In this document: in pieces, positions 1 through 6,694 of the stretch
How the letters are laid out: every line of letters begins with the position of its first letter
Numbering within the stretch: the first letter of the stretch is position 1
Assembly: GCA_043736395.1 (NCBI GenBank)
Contig: JAYTCQ010000146.1
Location: forward strand, 1 to 8,620
Reading direction: 5' to 3'
Origin: JAFDVL01 sp043736395
GTDB taxonomy: Bacteria > Acidobacteriota > Blastocatellia > RBC074
Length of the DNA: 8,620 nucleotides
Translations under genes and position numbers: made by a program
Notes under the pieces: model-generated
What the model was told of the DNA's origin: nothing
What the model saw: only the letters and a program-made list of their open reading frames with translations
Databases searched by the model: none

Positions 1-25
1 CCTTACTGCGTGCAGGCTTCTGCAT
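1..25. repeat. Right arm of an 89-base palindromic repeat, cut by the window start
   Basis: These 25 bases match the last 25 bases of the complete palindrome at 6600-6688 with two differences (positions 8 and 14). The rest of the copy lies outside the window. It abuts the stop codon of the hemD remnant at 28-30, so, like the other two copies, it sits directly at a gene end. Confidence 0.8.
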
Positions 26-27
26 TT

Positions 28-117
28 TTACGAATTCGGAGTGCAATCATTGATGACTCCCTCAACGATAGTGGGCGCGGTATGTGCTTGTGGGTGGAAG
101 TGAACTGACAGTCCACA
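28..117 (-). pseudogene. Remnant of a second hemD 3' end (last 29 codons plus stop)
   Basis: Reading the minus strand from 117 to 28 gives a peptide starting CGLSVHFHPQ and ending INDCTPNS followed by TAA. It aligns without gaps to the last 29 residues of the intact HemCD protein (CGLSVHLQPQ to VNDCRPKG, then TGA): 18 of 29 residues are identical and the two stops fall at the same column. At nucleotide level 59 of 90 bases match position by position against 400-489, and 19 of the 31 differences are at codon wobble positions. Similarity is lost upstream of 117, and an in-frame stop lies at 160-162, so nothing more of uroporphyrinogen-III synthase remains. The peptide is far too short to be an enzyme. 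An ATG at 126 could start a 32-codon reading frame, but no function is expected. I infer a displaced native hemD end or a leftover of an old duplication. Homology is well supported; the history is not. Confidence 0.8.
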
Positions 118-154
118 ATACCGCATGCTAAAAATTTTGTTTATAACATTCACT

Positions 155-181
155 TTGCCTCACTACTTCGCCTGCTATAAA
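155..181 (+). promoter_or_regulatory. Possible promoter of the antitoxin-like gene
   Basis: TTGCCT at 155-160 and TATAAA at 176-181 are 15 bases apart (16 if TTTGCC at 154-159 is used), a slightly short sigma70-type arrangement 25 bases before the ATG. CCTCAC at 158-163 and its reverse complement GTGAGG at 191-196 flank the -10 region and could be operator half-sites, as expected for an autoregulated antitoxin. This is motif reading only. Confidence 0.3.
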
Positions 182-206
182 CTGTTTGGCGTGAGGGTCT
201 AATTTT

Positions 207-425
207 ATGATGAATACAGTTTGGGTCGTTGTCCACGAAGGCAAAATCGAAACGCTTGGCAAGGTTGACGCACCAGAAAGCACGCGAGCTTTAGTGACGT
301 TATTGGTTGAGGACGAATCCGACTTCAGGCAAGCAGCAAGCTCCTCATCTTTGGACGAAATTTGGGACAATTCGGAGGATGATGTTTATGCCGGGTTACT
401 CATCCCTTCGGACGACAATCATTAA
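207..425 (+). CDS. Small antitoxin-like protein (DUF104/AF2212-like), apparently without its toxin
   Basis: The 72-residue product starts MMNTVWVVVHEGKIETLGKV. It has the layout of small acidic antitoxins: a short beta-rich N-terminus with an EGKI-x-x-L turn (residues 11-17), a STRALVTLL strand (25-33), then an acidic helical tail with SLDEIWDNSEDDVYAGLL (48-65). From memory, close relatives usually stop soon after the YAxLL motif and precede a MazF/PemK-type toxin; this is recollection, not a search. Here residues 66-72 (IPSDDNH) are encoded by bases lying antisense over the hemD 3' end, and no toxin gene follows because hemCD fills the space on the other strand. GAGGG at 193-197 is a plausible ribosome binding site. 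ATG 207 or ATG 210 could be the start; 210 would give the more usual M-N-T-x-W beginning. Possible roles are an orphan antitoxin or a remnant of a lost toxin-antitoxin pair. The gene call is fairly sure, the antitoxin role moderately so. Confidence 0.65.
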   Translation: MMNTVWVVVHEGKIETLGKVDAPESTRALVTLLVEDESDFRQAASSSSLDEIWDNSEDDVYAGLLIPSDDNH

Positions 426-2406
426 CAATTTCATCAACAATTGCCGGAGCAGTATGCTCCTGTGGTTGGAGGTGTACGGATAAGCCGCAGCGTTGCGCAG
501 CCTGTGCCGTGACAGGACCGATACACGCAATTTTCGTTTTTGTTAGAAACGCCGCGAGATTTTCGGAATCAAGTAACAACGATAAATTGGTGATCGTCGA
601 AGGACTGGTGAAGATAGCGTAGTCCACTTTATCCTTCGTAATTAATTCCTGAACTTCAGTGACAGAAAATTCCGGCAACGTATTTTGATAGGCTTCGACA
701 ACGTCAACCTCTACGCCAAGTTTCTCAAGCGTCGGTCGAATGACATCACGCGTGGCTTTCGCTGCCGGGAGCAGCATTCGCGTTCCGCGCAATCTTTGTC
801 CCACGCCGAATTTTTTGATAAATGCCGAGACCAGGCTTTCTGCCGTGAATTTGTTTGGCAGAAGGTCTACCTGTAATCGTTCTTCAGTCAATTTCTCCGC
901 TGTCTTTTTTCCGACGGCACAAATTTTCAGAGCCGCCAATTCCGCTCTTCCGTGACCTAATGTGTCGAATCTATGGAGGAAGTAAAAAACTCCGTTCGCG
1001 CTCGTGAAAACCAGCCAGTCATAATTTCTGAGGTTCTCAATTTTGTGGTCGAGAGCCTTCCAGTTATCCGGTGGACGAATTTCAATGGTCGGGCAGAGGA
1101 CGATTTTCGCGCCATTTTTTTCCAGGGAATAGACTAAAGAATCCGCCTGACTTTTCGCACGCGTTACTAAAATTCGCTTACCTAACAGAGGCAACTCAAC
1201 CTTGCCGTTGCCGTTCTCATTACCGTTTTTATACGCTCCGTGAGAATGATGCCCGTTGGTTGATTTAGGGGATTCCGGCTCTGCCGCAGGAGTTGCTGGC
1301 AGCGGTTCAGCGTAACCAATCGCAGTTGAAACAGGAGGCGTGGAGATTTGATGCAAGCCCGGTTCCTGTGCTCTGGCTTCAATTGTTTTGGTCGCTGTTC
1401 CTGATGCCAGAGAGGAATTAATTTCTATGGGTTGATATGAAGATTGTAAAACAATTTCCTCAACCGGTTCAGGTGTATCGTTAAGCAGGCGATGCGCACC
1501 CGCCGCAATCAGATGACGAGCTAACAGGCTGCCCAGCTCTTCGCATTTGTACTGGGTTCCGCTGACGGCATGGCGAACAATTTGTGTTCCTGCCACATCG
1601 CACACCAAACCTTCAAGTTTAAGCGTTCCTTCTTCAGTATTCACTTCGCCAAAAGCTGCAATCGGAACGGCGCAGCCTCCACCAAGACCACGCAGGACGG
1701 CGCGTTCACCTTCGACGGCATTGCGCGTCGGCCAATGGTTCAGGGCTTCGACTAGATAATTAACCCGTTCATCTTCGACGCGTGTTTCAATACCGAGTGC
1801 GCCTTGCCCGACTGCGGGTAACAAATGATGTGGAGGAATCAGGTGAGAAATTTGTGAACTGTAACCTAACCGATTTAATCCGGCAGCCGCCAAAATAATG
1901 GCATCAAAATTTTCGTCTTCGAGTTTTCTAAGTCGTGTTTCGACATTGCCGCGAAGTTCAAGAATTTGCGCGTCAGGTCGCAGCAATCTTAATTGCGAAG
2001 CGCGACGTGGGCTGCTGGTTCCAATAACAGGTTGAACGGGAAGGCTTAACAAAGAATTGACTCGCGTTGCCAGCCGACGATTCACGATTAAGGCATCGCG
2101 TGGGTCTTCACGTTTGGTGACGGCAGAAAGGTGCAGACCTTCCGGTAAAACTGTTGGTAAATCTTTGAGGCTGTGAACCGCCAGATCAATGCGCTGGTCA
2201 AACAGGGCTTCCTCGATTTCCTTGGTAAACACGCCTTTACCAGGCATTCGCGCCAGCGATGCTTCAGTTAACAAATCCCCGGTAGTTTTGATGATCTCGA
2301 TTTCGACTTCCAGGCCGTCGTGCAAACGTTCTAGTTCAGATTTAATCCAGTTCGCTTGCCAGAGAGCTAGCCTGCTGCCACGAGATCCGATGATGAGGTT
2401 CGGCAT
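400..2406 (-). CDS. hemCD: Bifunctional hydroxymethylbilane synthase / uroporphyrinogen-III synthase (HemC-HemD fusion)
   Basis: This 668-residue cytoplasmic enzyme should join four porphobilinogens into hydroxymethylbilane (HemC part) and cyclise the product to uroporphyrinogen III (HemD part), which feeds heme, siroheme and corrinoid synthesis. HemC spans about residues 1-302: IGSRGSRLAL (6-15), the catalytic-Asp motif DLAVHSLKDLP (74-84), GTSSPRRASQL (129-139), LRGNVETRLRKL (151-162), LPAVGQGALGIE (196-207) and GGGCAVP (242-248), whose Cys245 should carry the dipyrromethane cofactor. Residues about 311-405 are a Pro/Ala/Glu-rich then Asn/Gly/His-rich linker. HemD spans about 408-668, with ILVTRAKSQA (412-421), WLVFTSANGV (464-473), DYAIFTSPST (595-604) and IACIGPVTAQAA (626-637). 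I chose ATG 2406 because it places the start five residues before the conserved IGSRGS motif; an in-frame GTG at 2433 would add nine residues. Neither start has a clear Shine-Dalgarno. The 3' end overlaps the convergent antitoxin-like gene by 26 bases. All key HemC motifs are intact. Confidence 0.95.
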   Translation of the reverse strand: MPNLIIGSRGSRLALWQANWIKSELERLHDGLEVEIEIIKTTGDLLTEASLARMPGKGVFTKEIEEALFDQRIDLAVHSLKDLPTVLPEGLHLSAVTKREDPRDALIVNRRLATRVNSLLSLPVQPVIGTSSPRRASQLRLLRPDAQILELRGNVETRLRKLEDENFDAIILAAAGLNRLGYSSQISHLIPPHHLLPAVGQGALGIETRVEDERVNYLVEALNHWPTRNAVEGERAVLRGLGGGCAVPIAAFGEVNTEEGTLKLEGLVCDVAGTQIVRHAVSGTQYKCEELGSLLARHLIAAGAHRLLNDTPEPVEEIVLQSSYQPIEINSSLASGTATKTIEARAQEPGLHQISTPPVSTAIGYAEPLPATPAAEPESPKSTNGHHSHGAYKNGNENGNGKVELPLLGKRILVTRAKSQADSLVYSLEKNGAKIVLCPTIEIRPPDNWKALDHKIENLRNYDWLVFTSANGVFYFLHRFDTLGHGRAELAALKICAVGKKTAEKLTEERLQVDLLPNKFTAESLVSAFIKKFGVGQRLRGTRMLLPAAKATRDVIRPTLEKLGVEVDVVEAYQNTLPEFSVTEVQELITKDKVDYAIFTSPSTITNLSLLLDSENLAAFLTKTKIACIGPVTAQAAQRCGLSVHLQPQEHTAPAIVDEIVNDCRPKG

Positions 2407-2475
2407 ATTAGGATCTTTACTTTGGCGGGACACGAACTAAGAGTAACGTTTTTTGTCACATAGTGCAATGTCTTA

Positions 2476-2504
2476 ATTTAAACATATACCGAACTTGAGG
2501 TAAA
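2476..2504 (-). promoter_or_regulatory. Weak candidate promoter for hemCD
   Basis: On the minus strand TTTACC (2504-2499) and TTAAAT (2481-2476) are 17 bases apart, each matching the sigma70 consensus at four of six positions. It lies in the divergent intergenic region between hemCD and moxR. The match is weak and other placements are possible. Confidence 0.22.
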
Positions 2505-2597
2505 TTCCATCTTTAGTTATAGTTTGCGACTGTTCACTTGCCCGTTGTCCGTATTATGTAGCTTCCGCCTGAATAATCATTAGCGGAGAATACTTTC

Positions 2598-2628
2598 TTG
2601 ATGGGATTTTCAACCGGCATTTGATAAT
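2598..2628 (+). promoter_or_regulatory. Candidate promoter of the moxR-DUF58-glycosyltransferase operon
   Basis: TTGATG (2598-2603) and GATAAT (2623-2628) are separated by 19 bases and lie 22 bases before the moxR start codon. The -10 box matches five of six consensus bases and the -35 four of six, but the spacer is longer than the usual 17. A start just downstream would leave a very short leader. The rest of the 244-base gap (2407-2650) shows no small gene or strong hairpin that I can see. Confidence 0.3.
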
Positions 2629-2650
2629 GGAACCACTGAAAATCTAATTT

Positions 2651-3604
2651 ATGTCAGATCACGTAGCCAATCTCGCTCAGCAAATTCGGACGGAAATTCA
2701 TAAAGTGATTGTTGGACAAGAAGATATTATTGATCAGATTTTGATCTGTCTTTTTGCCGAAGGTCACGCATTGCTGGAGGGCGTTCCCGGTACAGCCAAA
2801 ACTTTGCTGGTCAAAACCCTGAGCAAAATTATTGGTGCCTCCTTTAATCGAATTCAATTTACACCTGATTTGATGCCGTCTGATATTACGGGGACCAATG
2901 TTTTTAATTTGAATACATCGCAGTTTTCTTTGCGGTACGGGCCGGTTTTTACGGATTTATTATTAGCCGATGAAATCAATCGGACACCGCCAAAAACGCA
3001 GGCTGCCTTGCTGGAAGCGATGGAAGAACGACAGGTCTCAATTGATGGAGAAAGCCATCCGCTCTCGCCGTTATTTTTAGTGCTGGCCACGGAAAACCCA
3101 ATTGAATACGAAGGCACTTATCCGTTGCCGGAAGCGCAGCTTGATCGGTTCCTTTTAAAAATTATCATTTCGTACCCAACGGCAGATCAGGAACTGCAAG
3201 TCGTTGCAAATTGGCAGGCCGGATTCAATGCACGTAAGCTTGAAGCCGTAGATTTGCACGTTTTAAGCGATCCCGCAGTGGTCGCCCACGCACGGGCTTT
3301 TGTGCGGCGGGTCACTGTGGAGCCAAGCGTTCAGAAATACCTGGTCGACATTGTTCGTCGAACGCGTGAGCATCCGAATTTACAATGGGGAGCCAGCCCT
3401 CGCGCTTCGGTGGGCGTCCTGTTGGCAAGCAAGGCATTGGCCGCGATGCGGAGCCGTGATTTTGTGACGCCAGATGATGTCCGCGATGTAGCGCGTCCCG
3501 TTCTGCGCCATCGCATTGTGCTGCGCTCTGATGCCGAAATTGAAGGAATGACCGCCGATCAGGTCATTGATGAAATTCTGGTGAGTGTGGAAGTACCTCG
3601 GTAA
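2651..3604 (+). CDS. MoxR-family AAA+ ATPase
   Basis: This 317-residue cytoplasmic ATPase has the full MoxR layout: an N-terminal helix with VIVGQEDIIDQIL (19-31), Walker A GVPGTAKT (44-51), Walker B LLLADE (103-108) followed by the conserved INRTPPKTQAALLEAMEERQ (109-128), the sensor-1 segment LATENPIEYEGTYPLPEAQL (145-164) with DRF after it, and sensor 2 GASPRAS (247-253) in the C-terminal lid domain. Length is typical. MoxR proteins are chaperone-like ATPases that help assemble or activate protein complexes, often with a von Willebrand factor A or DUF58 partner, as found next door. The client cannot be read from sequence. The ATG at 2651 precedes a normal family N-terminus, though upstream there is only an A-rich stretch and no strong ribosome binding site. 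It probably heads a three-gene operon. No catalytic residue looks missing. Confidence 0.95.
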   Translation: MSDHVANLAQQIRTEIHKVIVGQEDIIDQILICLFAEGHALLEGVPGTAKTLLVKTLSKIIGASFNRIQFTPDLMPSDITGTNVFNLNTSQFSLRYGPVFTDLLLADEINRTPPKTQAALLEAMEERQVSIDGESHPLSPLFLVLATENPIEYEGTYPLPEAQLDRFLLKIIISYPTADQELQVVANWQAGFNARKLEAVDLHVLSDPAVVAHARAFVRRVTVEPSVQKYLVDIVRRTREHPNLQWGASPRASVGVLLASKALAAMRSRDFVTPDDVRDVARPVLRHRIVLRSDAEIEGMTADQVIDEILVSVEVPR

Positions 3605-3605
3605 G

Positions 3606-3629
3606 AAAGTTCGCAGCGGGAAGAACTTT
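3606..3629 (+). repeat. Small hairpin just after the moxR stop
   Basis: AAAGTTC (3606-3612) and GAACTTT (3623-3629) form a perfect 7-base stem with a 10-base loop, starting two bases after the moxR stop codon. No T-run follows, so it is more likely an mRNA-stabilising or attenuating structure than a rho-independent terminator, and it is part of a larger inverted-repeat region. Confidence 0.5.
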
Positions 3630-3711
3630 GCGGTTCACAGTAAAGACAGTTCGCAGTAATCTGCGAATTATCACCTCTGTAAACGGCGAACTTCTTCTTA
3701 CTGCGAACCGC
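3630..3711. repeat. Imperfect inverted repeat filling the moxR-DUF58 spacer
   Basis: GCGGTTCACAGTAA (3630-3643) pairs with TTACTGCGAACCGC (3698-3711) with one mismatch. Inside it, AGTTCGC (3648-3654) pairs with GCGAACT (3686-3692). The loop is 31 bases (3655-3685). Variants of the unit GTTCGCAGTAA occur several times in both orientations between 3607 and 3718. The repeat lies across a TTG-initiated upstream extension of the DUF58 frame, which argues that this extension is not translated. It may be a REP-like intergenic repeat that forms an mRNA stem between operon genes. Confidence 0.6.
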
Positions 3712-3720
3712 GAACTTCTT

Positions 3721-5040
3721 ATGCTGTTTACCCTACGATTTATTATTCTGATTGCGCTCGGCGTCATTCCTATTCTGGTGGCGTGGTCGCCTGTTTGGGG
3801 GAAATGGTATTTACTTGGCTGGAATTTATTTTGTGGCTTGCTCGCGTTTCTTGATTACTATCGGACGGAAGATGTAGAACTATTTGAGATAGTCAGAAAG
3901 TTACCCAAACGTTTTATTATTGGTGAAGAAAACGAAGTACAAATTGAAGTGATTTCAAGCTTGAAACGGCAGATAAAATTGCAATTGAAAGATGAGTATC
4001 CGCCTGAATTAGAGTTGCGCGGAGAGCGTTTATTAACTTCAATTATTCCAGGCCGGGCACGTCGCTCGACGATCCTTAATTATAATTTATTTGCCGGGGC
4101 GCGGGGTGATTATCATTTCGGAGATTTGATTTTACGCTGGGCTGCGCCTTGGGGATTAGTAACGAAACAGAGCCGGATTAAGGCCGCCCAAAATGTTAAA
4201 GTCTATCCAAATTTAAGCCCTGCGAAACAGCAGGAATTATTGGCGTACCGCAATCGCGCATTGCAATTGGGCATTCGCCGGATGCGATTAAAAGGGCAGG
4301 GAAGAGAATTTGAAAGCCTCCGTGATTATGTGCGCGGCGATGCCTTACGCCATATTTCCTGGTCTGCGACGGCACGGCGTGGCAAGCTGGTCACACGCCA
4401 ATATGAAGAAGAGCGCAACCAAAATATTGTAGTAATGATTGATGCCGGACGTTTGATGACTTCGCGCATTGAGAAAATGTCGAAGCTGGATCACGCCATC
4501 AATGCGGCTTTGGCGGTTGGGTTTGTTGCTAATCGCGGTCACGACAATGTTGGCTTACTGGCTTACACTCGTGAAATCGTGACGTATCTGCCGCCCCAAT
4601 CTGGTAATGCGCAGATTAATGCGATGCAGGAAGCCTTGTATAATCTGAAACCGCAAATGATCGAACCGGATTACGCCAAAGCTTTTCAGTACTTATCACA
4701 GCATTGCAAGCGCCGTTCACTGGTAATTATTTTAACCGATTTAATTGATCGTGAAGCTTCATCAGAATTGCTGGAATATACGGCTAATTTAATCCCCCGA
4801 CATTTACCATTAATTGTCACTATCGGAGATAATGATTTACGATCATTAATCACTGAGATACCGTCGCAAATCGAAGAAGTTTATCGTCAAAGTGTCGCCG
4901 AAGAGTTATTACTACAGAGAGAAGAAGCATTAGCTGGAATCACGGAATTAGGTGGTTTAGTTCTTGACATTCCAGCCGGACAATTATCTTTTCAGTTAGT
5001 TAATAAGTATCTGGAAGTAAAGGCTCGCGGCTTACTCTAA
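3721..5040 (+). CDS. DUF58 domain protein with N-terminal membrane helices (MoxR partner)
   Basis: The product is 439 residues from ATG 3721. Residues about 4-22 and 28-46 form two membrane helices; about 65-160 is a beta-rich region; the DUF58 signature follows: GQGREFESLRDYVRGDALRH (192-211), then ISWSATARRGKLVTRQYEEE (212-231). After it a von Willebrand A-like domain begins at NIVVMIDAGRL (235-245) and continues through SLVIILTDL (333-341). The metal-site motif is reduced (DAGRL rather than DxSxS), which is common in this family. DUF58 proteins are usually encoded after MoxR and are thought to act with it at the membrane; the exact role is unknown. I reject a TTG start at 3628 because the extra 31 codons are translated inverted-repeat DNA and the hydrophobic N-terminus begins naturally at 3721. 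There is no clear Shine-Dalgarno, so translation may depend on coupling or on the spacer structure. The next gene starts 11 bases after this stop. Confidence 0.92.
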   Translation: MLFTLRFIILIALGVIPILVAWSPVWGKWYLLGWNLFCGLLAFLDYYRTEDVELFEIVRKLPKRFIIGEENEVQIEVISSLKRQIKLQLKDEYPPELELRGERLLTSIIPGRARRSTILNYNLFAGARGDYHFGDLILRWAAPWGLVTKQSRIKAAQNVKVYPNLSPAKQQELLAYRNRALQLGIRRMRLKGQGREFESLRDYVRGDALRHISWSATARRGKLVTRQYEEERNQNIVVMIDAGRLMTSRIEKMSKLDHAINAALAVGFVANRGHDNVGLLAYTREIVTYLPPQSGNAQINAMQEALYNLKPQMIEPDYAKAFQYLSQHCKRRSLVIILTDLIDREASSELLEYTANLIPRHLPLIVTIGDNDLRSLITEIPSQIEEVYRQSVAEELLLQREEALAGITELGGLVLDIPAGQLSFQLVNKYLEVKARGLL

Positions 5041-5051
5041 GCTATTATTAA

Positions 5052-6596
5052 ATGACCTCTGAAGCACCCGAAAAAACAAAAAACTATCCCGAAATCTTGA
5101 GCGTTGCCGCTTTTATTTTAGCTGTCATTGTTGCTATTTATCTCCGCTTTTACCTGCTGGAAATTAAGCCGCTACATCACGACGAGGGCGTGAATTCACA
5201 TTTTTTACTGAATCTCCTGCGGCAGGGGCAGTATAAATACGATCCCAACAATTATCACGGGCCATCCCTTTATTATTTCACGTTTTTAAGTGTGAAATTA
5301 TTAGGTGAAAGTGAATTTGCCTTACGATTTTTTCCGGCTCTTTGCGGGGCTTTAACCGTGGCTTTAATGTGGGGATTACGACGAGGCTTAGGTTTAGTTG
5401 GAACTCCTGTTGCTGCCTGGAGCCTGGCTCTGTCGCCCGGACTCGTTTATTTTTCACGTGATTTCATTCACGAATCTTCTTTTGCTTTTTTTATGGTCGG
5501 GATGATTGTCACGGCTTATAACTGGAAAAATTCTTCGAGTATATTTTGGTTTTCGATTTTCACCGGCTTACTTTTTACGACAAAAGAAACTTCAATTCAT
5601 ACTTCGTTAGTGTTAATCGTTTCAGTTTTTTGCGCAATTGGATGGGATGAAATTCGAAATTATCTAACTGGAAGAAGGTATCAGTTTCCGGTATTTAAGC
5701 TATCTCCTCTGCTGTATCAAGGGTTTCTTAACCTATCTATTTTCTTACCAATCTTTGTAACAATTTATCTGGTCTTTTATACATCGTTTTTTACAAATCC
5801 TTCAGGCCCGCTGGATTTTTTAAAATCAGTATTTCAATGGACTGGGCGAGGATTCACCGAACATATTCACGATCACGTCTGGTCATATTACCTTGGAATA
5901 TTAGCAAAGTTGGAATTGCCATTAGTCATCGCAGGAATAATCGGTTTTGGATTAACTCTGTGGCGCGGTTCTCGATTCGGGCTTTTTTTAATGGCCTGGG
6001 CTTACGGAATGGTGATCGGATATTCGAGAATTCCTTATAAAACTCCGTGGTTAATGGTGAGTATGATAACAGCTCTGGCGGTCTTCAGCGGATATGTCGG
6101 ACAGCTAGTTTTTGATCTGCTTAAACTTCGTGCGCCACGATTAATCTTTATCGCGGTGCTTTTGCTCTTAACATATCCTGTTTTTAAAATGAGCTATACG
6201 GTGAATTTAATTAAGTACGAAGATAACAATAATGAGACAGGGTATTTTGCTAAGTTTGGAAAAGCCAGAAACCTAACAGCTTATACAGATACGCAGTATG
6301 GCTATGTGTATGCGCAGACGAATGACACGGCAAAAGACTTATTTGCGGAAGTTGAACGCATTAACCCTGATAAGATATTTTATATCACCAGGGATTACTG
6401 GCCGCTGCCGTGGTACCTACGAAAATATGAAGTTTCAGGCTATGAAGACAAAGCTCCCGAAGATTTTGAAGGGAAGCTGTTAATTGCTGCCAAAAATCAG
6501 GAAGAAGAAACATTTCTTAAATTAAAAGGAAGATATACTACAAAAACCTTTACGCTTAGACCAGCTGTCGAAATCGTCCTGTTTATTAAAGATTGA
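5052..6596 (+). CDS. Agl23-like membrane glycosyltransferase (TIGR03663 type, GT-C fold)
   Basis: This 514-residue protein has about ten or more hydrophobic segments and belongs with polyprenyl-phosphate-sugar-dependent GT-C enzymes. After the first membrane helix (about 16-36) comes the acidic catalytic loop LHHDEGVNSHFLLNLL (41-56), where Asp44-Glu45 is the likely catalytic pair, then YKYDPNNYHGPSLYY (61-75), the pattern that marks TIGR03663/Agl23 proteins. Further family-like motifs are SRDFIHES (135-142), TKETS (177-181) and RIPYKTPWL (326-334). Residues about 385-514 form a soluble C-terminal domain. In archaea Agl23 is linked to lipid-carrier flipping in N-glycosylation; bacterial members are poorly characterised. 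Acceptor and sugar cannot be read from the sequence. It follows DUF58 by 11 bases, so cotranscription is likely and suggests a joint envelope-glycan role. The MTSEAPEK start is short and polar, as expected before the first helix. A palindromic repeat starts three bases after its stop. Confidence 0.85.
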   Translation: MTSEAPEKTKNYPEILSVAAFILAVIVAIYLRFYLLEIKPLHHDEGVNSHFLLNLLRQGQYKYDPNNYHGPSLYYFTFLSVKLLGESEFALRFFPALCGALTVALMWGLRRGLGLVGTPVAAWSLALSPGLVYFSRDFIHESSFAFFMVGMIVTAYNWKNSSSIFWFSIFTGLLFTTKETSIHTSLVLIVSVFCAIGWDEIRNYLTGRRYQFPVFKLSPLLYQGFLNLSIFLPIFVTIYLVFYTSFFTNPSGPLDFLKSVFQWTGRGFTEHIHDHVWSYYLGILAKLELPLVIAGIIGFGLTLWRGSRFGLFLMAWAYGMVIGYSRIPYKTPWLMVSMITALAVFSGYVGQLVFDLLKLRAPRLIFIAVLLLLTYPVFKMSYTVNLIKYEDNNNETGYFAKFGKARNLTAYTDTQYGYVYAQTNDTAKDLFAEVERINPDKIFYITRDYWPLPWYLRKYEVSGYEDKAPEDFEGKLLIAAKNQEEETFLKLKGRYTTKTFTLRPAVEIVLFIKD

Positions 6597-6599
6597 AAC

Positions 6600-6688
6600 A
6601 TGCAGAAGCCCGCACGCAGTAAGGGCGTTAGTACTCTGGAAAGTCCACATTAAGCACTAACGCCCTTACTACGTGCGGGCTTCTGCAT
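6600..6688. repeat. Complete 89-base palindromic repeat between convergent genes
   Basis: The left arm 6600-6635 (starting ATGCAGAAGCCCGCACGCAG) and right arm 6653-6688 are reverse complements over 36 positions with two mismatches, leaving a 17-base loop (6636-6652). It fills the space between the stops of the plus-strand glycosyltransferase (6596) and the minus-strand exported protein (6695), so its very stable hairpin could end transcription from both sides. Only short T-runs flank it. Partial copies lie at 1-25 and 8555-8620. It carries no coding potential I trust; it may be a MITE- or REP-like element or a domesticated bidirectional terminator. Confidence 0.9.
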
Positions 6689-6694
6689 TTAAGC

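Noticed and set aside
128..370. Minus-strand open frame of 80 codons opposite the antitoxin-like gene
   Set aside because: It is antisense to a better-supported gene, lacks a family-like pattern and is not in the frame of the hemD remnant.
1..425. A complete integrative element at the hemD 3' end with attachment sites
   Set aside because: No integrase or recombinase is seen, and the two hemD ends differ by a third of their bases, so they are not simple direct-repeat attachment sites.
2407..2433. GTG start at 2433 for hemCD
   Set aside because: It adds nine polar residues before the conserved HemC N-terminus and has no ribosome binding site; kept only as an alternative.
3628..3720. TTG-initiated 31-codon extension of the DUF58 protein
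   Set aside because: The sequence is inverted-repeat DNA, gives a non-family peptide, and a natural hydrophobic N-terminus begins at ATG 3721.
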